Below are positions 49,119 to 58,650 of a DNA stretch of 64,000 bases, one piece after another. Where the stretch lies: assembly GCA_905250125.1 (NCBI GenBank), contig CAJNOL010000625.1, forward strand, positions 1 through 64,000. The letters run 5' to 3'. The position numbers and the translations under genes are program-made. The notes under the pieces were generated by a model. That model made no database searches and had not been told where the DNA came from. It saw nothing but the letters and a program-made list of their open reading frames with translations. Positions within the stretch are counted from its first letter, which is position 1. Every line of letters starts with the position of its first letter. The DNA is from Rotaria sordida (lineage: Eukaryota > Rotifera > Eurotatoria > Philodinida > Philodinidae).

Positions 49119-51036
49119 AAACTGAACAATTCGGAATACTTTGTTCAATTGATGGACAAATACGTCAACTTATATTTCGTGTTATTAATGGAAATACAAG
49201 TACTAGTACTAATAATTCAAAATCTTATTTTACTGATTTAATATCTTCATCATCATCATCGATTTCAACATTATCAAATAGTACTACACATCATGGAAAT
49301 CATAAAATCGATGTACTTTATCATTTATCTAAAGCTATTTCAGATGATCGATGTTTACTTGATAAAGTAAATTATTTTTTAAAATAACAAAAAAAAACAA
49401 GTAATGTACCATTTTTATTTTAGTCTTCACTTATTCAAACAGTTACTAATTCAAATAATAATCATCATGTGTATTGTTCTCAAACATCATTTGAACATTC
49501 AGAAATTGATTCAGGTTTACATTCAACTAGTCGTCTGAATTTATTAGATTTAGCACTTAAACGGTTTGTTTTTTTGTTTCTTTTGTTTTTCTTTGAATTA
49601 ATTAATATTGAAAAAAATATATATATTGAAATTTTAGTGATCTTCATAAAGCAAATAAACGGTTAAGTCGAGCTTTTTTATTTAGTTCAGAACCCAATAA
49701 ACATTTAACAAAAAAAAAAACTTATTAGTTCAATTCATTTATCATAAGACAAATGGTCGAAATAGCTTCGATTCAAGTAAACGAATGAGCATATTATCAA
49801 GACAAGTAAGTGTTTTAAAATAAAACTCAAATCGAAAATTTCTTATGACTAAACTAAAAACAATTGAGAAACTTTCAATTCATTTAATTACTAAAACGAA
49901 TCGAAAAATATCAACTGATGTAATCAACACCATTCTATATTAAAACTTTCCAGATTTAGAATTTCAGATTGAGGTAAACGAAACGAAAATTCGTACAAAT
50001 ATTCAAAGAGAATTTCGAAAGAAACCACGAATGCATCGTACGTCAGCGGACGAATATGTTTCGAGCTACTTATTCACAAAGAGGTTTCGTTTTGTTAACC
50101 CTAAATTTCGACTGAGTATTTGGAAACTATTCAATCAGTTCAGACAGTGTTGGATATTTGGATAATTTCCAAAATGGTACATTAAAGTATTCTAAAGTTG
50201 AGATTCGAATATTTCTGAATATTGTTCCCTTTTTTAGAATGCTTGCAGACCTCGAATTTTTGAATCATTGATTCGACTGTTTCTATAGTTAAGTCTGAAA
50301 TCTTTTCTTTTGGCTTATTTCTACTTCGTTTAATAATTAACTGTTAATGACTGGAGTCAAGGCTGAACCTGAACTTTACTTATCTAGGTGAGACAACATT
50401 TTGTGATAACTGAAGGTGTAAGTCAATGATTTGATCGGTTCCAGTGGTTCAGCCATTTGACTTATTTCTCTAGTTACAACAATGATTTGTTACAGTCTTT
50501 CTTCTACTATGTAAAAATGTCAATAGATAAGGAATTCTGTACAATCAACTTCGTGCTACAAAATTTTGCTTTGTGTTAAATAACTTTGAATTAAAAAATA
50601 AATTAGTCATATAAAATTTTTATATCGATTTTAGTTTTAAGTGATTTTAAATGTTCGCTTATATTAAAGAAAGTTGAAATCACAAATAATTGATGAGCAC
50701 ATGTTTAAAAAAAAAGGACAATAAAATTCGAATTAACTGCATTTAATATTCATTGATCTCGTATAAATATCCAAAATAAAAAGGAATATTTCGTCGTAAA
50801 CCATTACAGTAGAAGTCTGTTGAAATAAACTATACCATCAGAAGAATATATCCATCTTGTAAAAGACTACGTACAGTTAGATAGAAATTTATTGTTTATA
50901 TAACTGTAAAATATTTAGTAAGATAAAGTACATTTGAAAATCTATAATTGTTCTTTTCAAGTCACTTATAAGATAAATTTAGCATTACTAATTCACTAGA
51001 ACAATGTACTAGGTACTAACGAAGAAACCACCTGAT

Positions 51037-51630
51037 ATGATACCCGCCGTTTGAGCTTATATGAGATTCACAAGAAGATATCGATGAGACTAGTAGAAGT
51101 TTAAAAGAGTTCGTACCCATGGGCCTCAGGCGCTAAGTTATGATCGTTTTACTAAATTTTCAACCCATTTTTAGATATTCATCGAAAAAACAAAATTTCG
51201 ATCTAAAATTTTGTCCATCGCTAAGTCTAATTATCCTTACAATATTCTAAAAGTTCTAATCGAAAATAATGTTCCTTTGTCAAGATATTGAGTTTCCAAA
51301 AAAATAGTCGCTTCTTACAGACTATAACAAAAATCGAGTTTACTTGAACATTTAATATTTTGACAAAAGAACATTACTTTCGGTTGAAACTTTCAGGATA
51401 TTCTAAGAATGATTAGACCTATCTATAGACAAAATTTTATATCGAAATTTTATTCTATTTTTTTTTTTTTGGTTTTTTCGGTAAATACCTCAATGTGAGT
51501 CTAAAATTCAATAAAACGGTGATAACTCGGTGCCAAAGATCTATGGATACGAACTCTTTTAGGCTTTTTCTAGTCTCACCGATACCTTCTTATGAATCCA
51601 ACATGAGTTCAAACGACAGATATTACTTCA
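51037..51630. mobile_element. Degenerate foldback element in an ECT2 intron
   Basis: Arms of ~250 bp pair at roughly 75-80%: CGTTTGAGCTTATATGAGATTC at the left against the complement of GAATCCAACATGAGTTCAAACG at the right, and AAAAGAGTTCGTACCCAT against ATGGATACGAACTCTTTT. It is older than the other foldbacks given its divergence. It lies within the 2.2-kb intron 49806-51976. Confidence 0.7.
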
Positions 51631-52039
51631 GATGATTTCCTTGTAAGCTCTCAGACAATTAGAAAAATCGAATTTATTTAATCATGTGTATTTCCATGCT
51701 AGTAAGTGCATCTTGTCAAAGCTACAACATAAAAAAAGTCGATCATAATAAAAGTCCATCTACAAACCTTTGACTTGAGAAACAAATGAAAAATCCCGTG
51801 GAATACTTTGCAAAAGAGAACAGAGAGAAAATTGGTATTGTGTGATTGAGAACAAAGTACTAATAAATACTTTGTCAATGGAAACGAAGTATCTATTTGT
51901 ACATACATACGTTAAGATTTGTATCAGAAACAATGATTTTTCTAGCTTACTAACTAATATCATTTATTTGTTTTAGGTTATAAGATGGCTTCATCATCAC
52001 AGTCTCCTTTTTGATAATCACCTGAATCAATCATTATCA

Positions 52040-52800
52040 ATAGATGGTGAAAAAAACAAATGTCCTTTGTCAATTAGATATAATGTGTCATAAATGCGAA
52101 ATTTGCTCAAATTTTGAACCTATTACACCTTTTGTGAATGTCATACATTTACAAATACGTCTTCGATAACGTGATGATGATCAAACAAAAAAGATTTAGA
52201 TCTGAATCTATTTCATGAAATTCTGATCGTTCAAAATTATCAATCGAATAATTACATAAAAAAATTTTGTCATGTTCATTTAACAACATAAAAAAGAATT
52301 GATGAACTTGAAGAACTTGTTGATGAAGAATATTTATTTAAATGTATTAAATTAAAAAAAAATAGGTAAAGAAAATATTAAATTTCGCACTTGAATATGA
52401 AAAAGATCTGTAAATGAATAACTACGACAAAATTTTGAACAAAAAAAAAAAAAAAACAAAAATAGAAAGATGAAGTTTTTCATTTAGATTTATCTTATTT
52501 TGGTTGATTAGATAAAAAAGCAAAACGTAAACAAATTAAATATGATTATATAGTAGATGAAGAAATACAATTTATACAACAATTAACAATATTTAATGTT
52601 AATGAATTATCAAAGCATAAATAAATATCAAAATCAAATGAACATGAAGATGAAAATAAAGGTAAACATTGTTCATTACAAGAACCATGCAAAACATTAC
52701 AATTATATTGATTTCGAGAAGATCAATGAATACAATCGTCATCATCAAATATTTATTGTTGAAGAAGAAAGAAAATTAGGTAATACAAGAATTAAAATAA
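52040..52800 (+). pseudogene. Stop-riddled relic of an unknown coding region
   Basis: Coding-like text with local codon bias continues past the presumed ECT2 terminal exon: MCHKCEICSNFEPITPFVNV, then DLNLFHEILIVQNYQSNN, KRIDELEELVDEEYLFKCIK, DEVFHLDLSYFG, QIKYDYIVDEEIQFIQQLTI and HCSLQEPCKTLQLY. At least ten stops interrupt it, at sites where CAA, CAG or CGA would fit, and there are several indels in A-runs. It could be the end of a neighbouring gene or a longer ECT2 exon in decay. Its identity is unknown. It stops at the insertion beginning 52832. Confidence 0.55.
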
Positions 52801-52831
52801 CTGCTTGAATTTTTTTATACAATATAATTTT

Positions 52832-54324
52832 GGGTAGCTGGAATTTCGGCCCATGAATTTTTTGTCCCAGACTTTCGGCCCAGGCCGAAATTCCGGTGAT
52901 TTTTCGGCCCGGGCCGAAAGTCCGAAAGGAAATTCGGACCAAAAGTTAATTTATCTAATTAATTTTCTAAATAATTAGTAAACTTCATGGTGCTGAGCAC
53001 TATGCACATTCAACAAAATGTTGTGCTCGGCAGTATGACATGTTGCTCAGCAAGATGACATAATGCTCAGCAGTTAGACATGGTGCTTGGCAGTACGACA
53101 TGGGACTCAGAAAGACGATATAATGCTTAGCGGTACAAAATAATGTTTAGCAGTTTTCATTTCACTCTGTTAGGAATGAGGCCGCCGTTTGCGATAATTA
53201 TTACTTGTCTTGAATAAACGCCAGCCTAAAAGAACATGGTGCTCGGTAACAGTAGAAAACGATACCCTACCAATCTAATTCTATTCGACCGGTGTTTCTT
53301 TACCGATACCGCCAGTTTTAGATTTTTTCGAACGTTCAGTTCCGTTTCAGTTGACTAGTTTATTTCAATTTTCTTTAGTTTCTTTCAGTAAAAAAACAAA
53401 ACATTAAGAGTAACATAAATTTTTACAATTATACAAGCAAACATAAAGAACACGAAAAATGTTTGTCAAAATAATACCAGTATATATCGATTTTAATAAT
53501 GATATTCAAATCGAAGATCAGGAGACGACGATTTTTGATTCTTTTTTACAACAAGGAAAAGTATAAGTAGCACACATAACTTGCTAAGAATAACAGTCAG
53601 CAACTGAGAAAAGAGAAGATATAAATAGTGGAAATGACAAAGAAACAAGACCGGCCGATATCGGTCGTCAAAAATTCGGACCGTTTCCATCTCTGACCAA
53701 TGCCACAAAAGAAAGAAAGCATCTATTCGATCGAGGCTGACTAAATGTAATCACTATCTAAACACATATTTCATTCAATATCAAAGAACTGCCGTAACTC
53801 CTAAGTAAAATAGGCGAAGTAATACACAGATACAGCAGAACGTTATAATTATCATGTCATCTAAATTCGTATTGCTGAGTTCTATATCCATTTCTTGAAT
53901 ATTGTGGCGGCTTCCACAATAGAATACTTAACCTATGTTTCGACCAATATCCGAATTGCCAAATTTTTTATCAATATGCATAGTTCTAGGTACTAGACTG
54001 CCTAGCTAAGCACTATTTTGTACTGCTGAGCACCACACCACGCTACTAAGCATTATGTCATCTCGACGGACATCATGTCTAACTGCTAAGCACTATGTTA
54101 TCTTGCTGAGCAACACGTCATACTGTCGAGCACAACGTTTTGTTGAATGTGCATAGTGCTCAGCACCATGAAGTTTACTAATTATTTAGAAAATTAATTA
54201 GATAAATTAACTTTTGGTCCGAATTTCCTTTCGAACCTTCGGCCCGGGCCGAAAAATCACCGGAATTTCGGCCTGGGCCGAAAGTCTGGGACGAAAAATT
54301 CGTGGGCCGCAATTCATGTAACCC
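52832..54324. mobile_element. 1.5-kb TIR element with 8-bp target duplication and internal 20-bp tandem repeats
   Basis: Flanked by ATAATTTT on both sides (52824-52831 and 54325-54332). The termini GGGTAGCTGGAATTTCGGCC and, complemented, GGGTTACATGAATTGCGGCC begin inverted arms of about 330 bp. These include the self-complementary GCCCGGGCCGAAA, and a run of about seven 20-bp units (TGCTCAGCAGTATGACATAA-like, 53024-53156) mirrored near 53990-54140. The core (53160-53990) has no transposase. GGG ends with an 8-bp duplication fit Merlin- or hAT-type non-autonomous elements. Confidence 0.88.
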
Positions 54325-54586
54325 ATAATTTTTATTTATTGAATTGCCGATTAAAATATCTAGACCTTTCATGATTGGATATCGTCATTTTATCTAGAAA
54401 GAATTAATTTGAACAAGTATGTATATAAAACATGTTTTATACAATTTTTTCTTCTATCGAATAGTCCGTGTCGATCTAATGGTTGACGCGGACTATTCAG
54501 TAATTGTCAGACGTATATATATCAATTTAGATACATCGATTTTCTTCTATTTATCACGTCGACATCGTTCAATAATATTAGTTAAC

Positions 54587-55817
54587 ATGGATCAGCAACT
54601 TATCCATATTGAACAAGAAGTAAGTTTTCTCGTAATACTGCAATGTATCATATATTTTTCTTTTTCTTTTAGATTACAGAAATACAACAAGAATTACACG
54701 ATGCAGAGTTGTAACCGGTCGAAAATTTTTTGACCGGTCCGGTCCGGCCGGTTTAAATTTCTGACCGGTCCGGTCCGGCCGGTTTAAATTTCTGACCGGT
54801 CCGGTCCGGCCGGTTTAAATTTCTGACCGGTCCGGTCCGGCTGGTTTAAATTTCTGACCGGTCCGGTCCGGCCGGTGATCTGCCGGTCTAAAAAATAATT
54901 CCAGACCGGCAAAAAACCGGCAAGTTTATGAAATTTGTTCATATGATAAAGGTGATATTAGGAATGAACTTTCATTCGAGATGTATTTAGATTTTTACCT
55001 AGCAAAAACAACGAATTTTTTAAAAATTTTTTATTAATTGTAAAGGAAAATAATCAATGTAACAAGAAAATTACAATATCATTCATTAGAAAAGGCCTAA
55101 TCTTAAGCATTTTGTGCCTTTTTTTCTAAGTATTTTATTATAATTTAAATATATAGGTAGAAGTTAAATATTAAAAAAAGACGTTTCGCACATTTAAAGA
55201 ATCATTTTTTAGTCACTTTACCTTTACAAATAAAATAACGCATCTCTCTTGACGATGACTCGAACCTAAATTTTATCTTCACAAAAAGTGTATGAGATAA
55301 GTTTAACTGAATTAATGCAGTTTCGAATGCACTGTTTAAAAAATAAAGTGCATAACGATTAAACAGATAAAATAGATTGAGGAACAGAAGAAAAAATGTA
55401 TAGTTTTGGAAATAAAACAAGTTCATTATTTTGATAAAGGTATAAAAACTTGTTATCAACAAGTTTTATCTGAAAAATCTGCATATTCATAAAATATATT
55501 TCAACTGGTAAAAACCGGCCGGTGGAACTGCTTCAACCGGTCCGGTCCGGACCGGCCGGACCGGACCGGTTACAACTCTGACACGATGTACAAAATAATA
55601 TTAATTTATATCCACGTGGTACAGCACCAAAAAATTTATTAGATCTCAAACGATATTATGAACAGTTGTTGGTATTAGCTGCTGATGTAAAGAGTAAGCA
55701 TTTTACATTCATTGAAGACGTCATGATATTTATTTTATTTATCTTTTTGTAGATCAAATTTTAATATTAATGGAGCCAAATAAAGAAAACTCAAACAATT
55801 ATCAACCACCACAATAA
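54587..55817 (+). pseudogene. Small coiled-coil protein gene split by a transposon
   Basis: Three exons: 54587-54619 (MDQQLIHIEQE), 54673-54703 continuing at 55589-55693, and 55753-55817. Removing the inserted element and one copy of its 8-bp duplication restores a continuous frame and correct splice phases, giving 77 residues: ITEIQQELHDV, NINLYPRGTAPKNLLDLKRY, YEQLLVLAADVK and a polar tail ending NNYQPPQ. The heptad pattern predicts a helical, complex-forming protein. I do not recognise the family. As it stands the second exon is broken after LHD, and no splice sites at the element ends would remove the insert cleanly. An intact copy elsewhere would be expected if it is essential. Confidence 0.65.
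54704..55580. mobile_element. hAT-like MITE inserted in a coding exon
   Basis: 877 bp, flanked by ACACGATG on both sides (54696-54703 and 55581-55588). The ends CAGAGTTGTAACCGGTC and GACCGGTTACAACTCTG form near-perfect inverted repeats. Five 31-bp tandem units (GACCGGTCCGGTCCGGCCGG plus TTTAAATTTCT) start at 54732, 54763, 54794, 54825 and 54856; the right end has CCGGTCCGGACCGGCCGG. The AT-rich centre is non-coding. CAGAG ends with an 8-bp duplication indicate hAT. Near-identical tandem units suggest recent activity. Confidence 0.93.
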
Positions 55818-56555
55818 CAACATACAAATGGTAATTAAAATTTTTTCTTTTTTTGGTGACATTTCAAATCGTCATTTTTTTTTCTTCTTGTTCTTTCTTT
55901 CTTTTTGATATTATTGTAAATGTTCTTATGTGTGTGTGTACGTGTTATTCCTAGTTAAATTGATTGATGTCTTTCTATTTGCTGCTATGAATTTATCTAT
56001 GTGTAATCTATCTAGTCCAAATGGACGGATTTCATTTTTTTTTTTCTTTCTATGTATTTATTCATGTGTAATCTCTAGTGCAAATGGACTAATATCTGTT
56101 CTCTTTGTTGCTATGGATTTATCCAATGTCTATTTCATTAAAATTAACTAATGTCTTTTTTTTCTCTCTATATGTTTGTCTATGAAATTCCTGGTCTAAG
56201 TTCATTAATGTCTTTTTTATCTTTACAACAAATAAGAATCATATATATATATATATTTACAAAGTCACATTTGATGAAGGAAAACAAATAGAAAGAGAAA
56301 AAAAAAGAATGGACATATACATGGAGAATGATGAGAAAAGAAAGCTATGTAACTAGAAGTAGTCACATTACCTTATATTTTCTTTATCTTTGAATAGCTT
56401 TATCTAGGGATAGTAAGCACTGATTAAAATCAGCCGAAAATCAAAATTAAATCAAATAAATTACTCCAACTATTTTTAATTTGATAAATATGATGCATAG
56501 TAGGTATTTCAATGAAAATTTGTGTTTTTTCTATAAGATTGTTTTATTAATTTAC
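55818..56555. other. Low-complexity intergenic sequence
   Basis: T-rich sequence in which a phrase like CTTTCTATGTGTTTATCTATG...AATTCATTAATGTC recurs three or four times with a period near 60-75 bp (about 55930-56215), a decayed tandem. There is also a TA microsatellite near 56240. No gene. Confidence 0.5.
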
Positions 56556-57220
56556 TTGATGTAAAACTTGTACAACTCGATATGCAGCTAATTGTTTAAG
56601 ATATTCTTTTTTTAGCTGCAGCTGCTTTACGTATATATTGCTAATTTAAAACAAAACAAAAGTATACTAATAAATAATGTAATGTATAATATAATGTACT
56701 TCTTGAACTTCTGGTTCAATATTTTTCCACATATGAGCATCAAGTTTTGAAATTTTCCTAAATTTTTTTTCTATTGATCAGTTTTAATTTTGAAATAATT
56801 ATTCATCTTACCCAAATGATGAATCAGCCTTTTTTTTTAATATCATTCTGTGTATCACGAAAGAAAAGTGCATACGAAGAAACCAATCTAATTATATAAT
56901 GTTTATATTTATTTATTAAAAAATGATTAAACTTTTATTTACTTTTGAGGTTCACTAGAATCTTTACGTTTCTTTTTTGGATGCTTTTTTTTCTTAACTA
57001 TTTTAGCAGCGACAGTAACATTCTATAAAATAAAATTGTATGATGTAATTAGCTGAATAAAAAAAAAAAGTTTTTTTTCAACAAGACATAATACTCCTCT
57101 GTTGAGTGATGATGGTGATATTGATGTTTCATCTACATCACTTGTTGATGATTGTTGAGGTTAAACTGAAGGATTTTCATGTTGATATTGTAAATGATGA
57201 TGCATTGGACATTGATGAAG
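56556..57220 (-). pseudogene. TOX: TOX-like HMG-box gene relic
   Basis: Minus-strand exons: about 57220-57070 (Gln/Ser-rich, PQQSSTSDVDETSISP), 57022-56944 (NVTVAAKIVKKKKHPKKKRK then SSEPQK), 56887-56812 (VSSYALFFRDTQNDIKKK), 56757-56700 (KISKLDAHMWKNIEPEVQE) and 56640-56556 (QYIRKAAAAKK, EYLKQLAAYRVVQV). Together these spell the TOX HMG box almost residue for residue, including the basic stretch before it and EPQKPVSAYALFFRDTQ-like text; TOX proteins are nuclear DNA-bending regulators. Defects: TAA at 57161-57163 in the first exon, and one-base shifts in the A/T runs near 56830 and 56612. The sequence is otherwise conserved, so decay is recent or partly assembly noise. Confidence 0.78.
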
Positions 57221-57334
57221 GTGAATCGATTGTGTATACAACTTTAAATATTAATACAAAAGAAAATTTCATATTAGATTATCGAGATTAAAAATTAGAA
57301 ATAGTTACCATCGTTTGAATGAATGAATTTATAT

Positions 57335-58050
57335 TTAACAAAAAGACAAAAATAGCGACTCGATGATTATGTCAAGTAACGTAATATGAGGATATTCAAT
57401 AATTGAATATGATGCATCATTATCGAATTCCAATTTATGAAGATTTGATAGCCAAGTAAATCTAAAGTACATTATACACAAAGATTTCAACAATGGAAAA
57501 CATCAAGCAATCTGAACGAAAAATTCGTGCTTCAATGGCATTAACTCTCTCACATATAAAAAAGTAACATTCTTATATATAACATTTAGAAAGTTATTGT
57601 CAATCGGTTCGAGACGATCAAATAAGAATGGAAATGAGAAGACATAACGATTAGTATAATTAGTAGTTAAATAATGTACAAAACAACCCACTTGTTCATA
57701 TCCTAGATTAGTAAAAGTTTGTTGAATATCATTGTTTGACAAACAAGGAATTAAATGATCATGTTGAATCTCTGTATTGATATAAAAGATGAATTTATTA
57801 AGTTGTACCATATAAATAAGAATATCATTATGGAGTTGAGTATTATCGACAAATTTAGTTCGATTTTTTATACAAAGATATAAAGTTAATTCTTCGAGAT
57901 TACGCATGCGACGAACGAGTGATACAATTTGAGTGTCGTATCCGTAAGAAAATCGTAAATTGTCAACGAGAAACATTTCAAAAAGCTTCGGCGACTCGAT
58001 TGATTAGTTTGCATCAAATACTAAAACTACGAAAAGAAAAACATAAAATC
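57335..58050 (-). pseudogene. Bdelloid-type F-box/LRR-like family relic
   Basis: An open segment of 157 residues (57976-57503) contains RRMRNLEELTLYLCI, HNDILIYMVQLNKFIFYINT, LSNNDIQQTFTNLGYEQVGC, and LNVIYKNVTFLYV...LKHEFFVQIA. This is the repeating text I recall from a very large bdelloid family annotated as F-box or LRR-like. Family-like sequence continues on both sides through stops: SIESPKLFEM upstream beyond a TAA at 58004-58006, and CFPLLKSL, WLSNLHKLEFDND and HITLLDIIIESL downstream beyond a TGA at 57503-57505, to 57335. The N-terminal F-box itself is missing. Substrate-adaptor function in ubiquitin ligases is assumed for intact members only. Confidence 0.7.
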
Positions 58051-58650
58051 TTAAAATCTTAAAATATTGAAATTAGAGGTTTATAAAAGTTCTCTTATTC
58101 GTCAAAGATAATCACGATTGTCTCTACTCTGTAGAATACATGTTGTTTATAAAATGACAGATACAAAAAAAATATTTAGGACAAGATCATTCTTTTCTTT
58201 AGCGAAATAGAAGTATTCAATAAATTTTAGAAATTCTCGCTATTGTTTTTTCTTTTCGAATTTTTAAAAATCTACAATCGGACATATATAAAACAAACAC
58301 GATTTTATTGACTTTTACTGCTAGTCAAAAATGAGTATTCTATCGATTCGCTTGATATAATTATTAAAAGAAATACAATATTGTTTTTTTTTCATTGTGT
58401 AATACTATTCATTCAATAGTAGACTTGAAAAACAGAAAGAAAAAAAAATCAACAATTACAACATGAATCTAATAAAACTTCGTCCATGTGAATAATACAA
58501 TTAATCAAACTTCTCAGATTTCAATGTAATTCATCAATAAATAGTGCAAGTCAATCACAATATTTCAAACAAACAGTCAATCTTCTATGTATATTTCATT
58601 TTATTTTTTTTACATGTTCTTTCAGTACGTTTGAGACATATATTCATTTA
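58051..58650. other. Intergenic, no gene seen
   Basis: AT-rich sequence between the F-box/LRR-like relic (-) and the LamG gene (+). No motif is recognised. Confidence 0.45.

Larger units (their letters stand above)
43423..52093 (+). pseudogene. ECT2: ECT2-like RhoGEF (BRCT-BRCT-DH-PH) with disrupting mutations
   Basis: ECT2 activates RhoA at the cleavage furrow during cytokinesis. Exons: 43423-43534, 43582-43847, 43912-44004, 44055-44162, 44231-44441, 45114-45235, 45302-45590, 45653-45753, 47267-47446, 47506-47616, 47681-47938, 48004-48149, 48181-48316, 49119-49366, 49424-49563, 49638-49805 and probably 51977-52093. Early exons encode BRCT repeats (TELSDFVHYLGGSVRKDYSD, ILTEEWLLHCW, HVQWFWECL). 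The DH domain begins ELRETERNYVTMLSNII and includes RNGPIL and IRSIQRLPSILLLLERLLKY. PH parts follow (WKTPGMKTSKTYKHIAFIQL). Defects: in-frame TAA at 47849-47851 inside DH, a frameshift in exon 12 (AAAATTTTG), another in the T-run before SDCLEVF, and one in an 11-A run in exon 16. The homopolymer shifts could be assembly errors; the TAA is not in a homopolymer. Introns 45754-47266 and 49806-51976 are unusually long. Confidence 0.82.
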
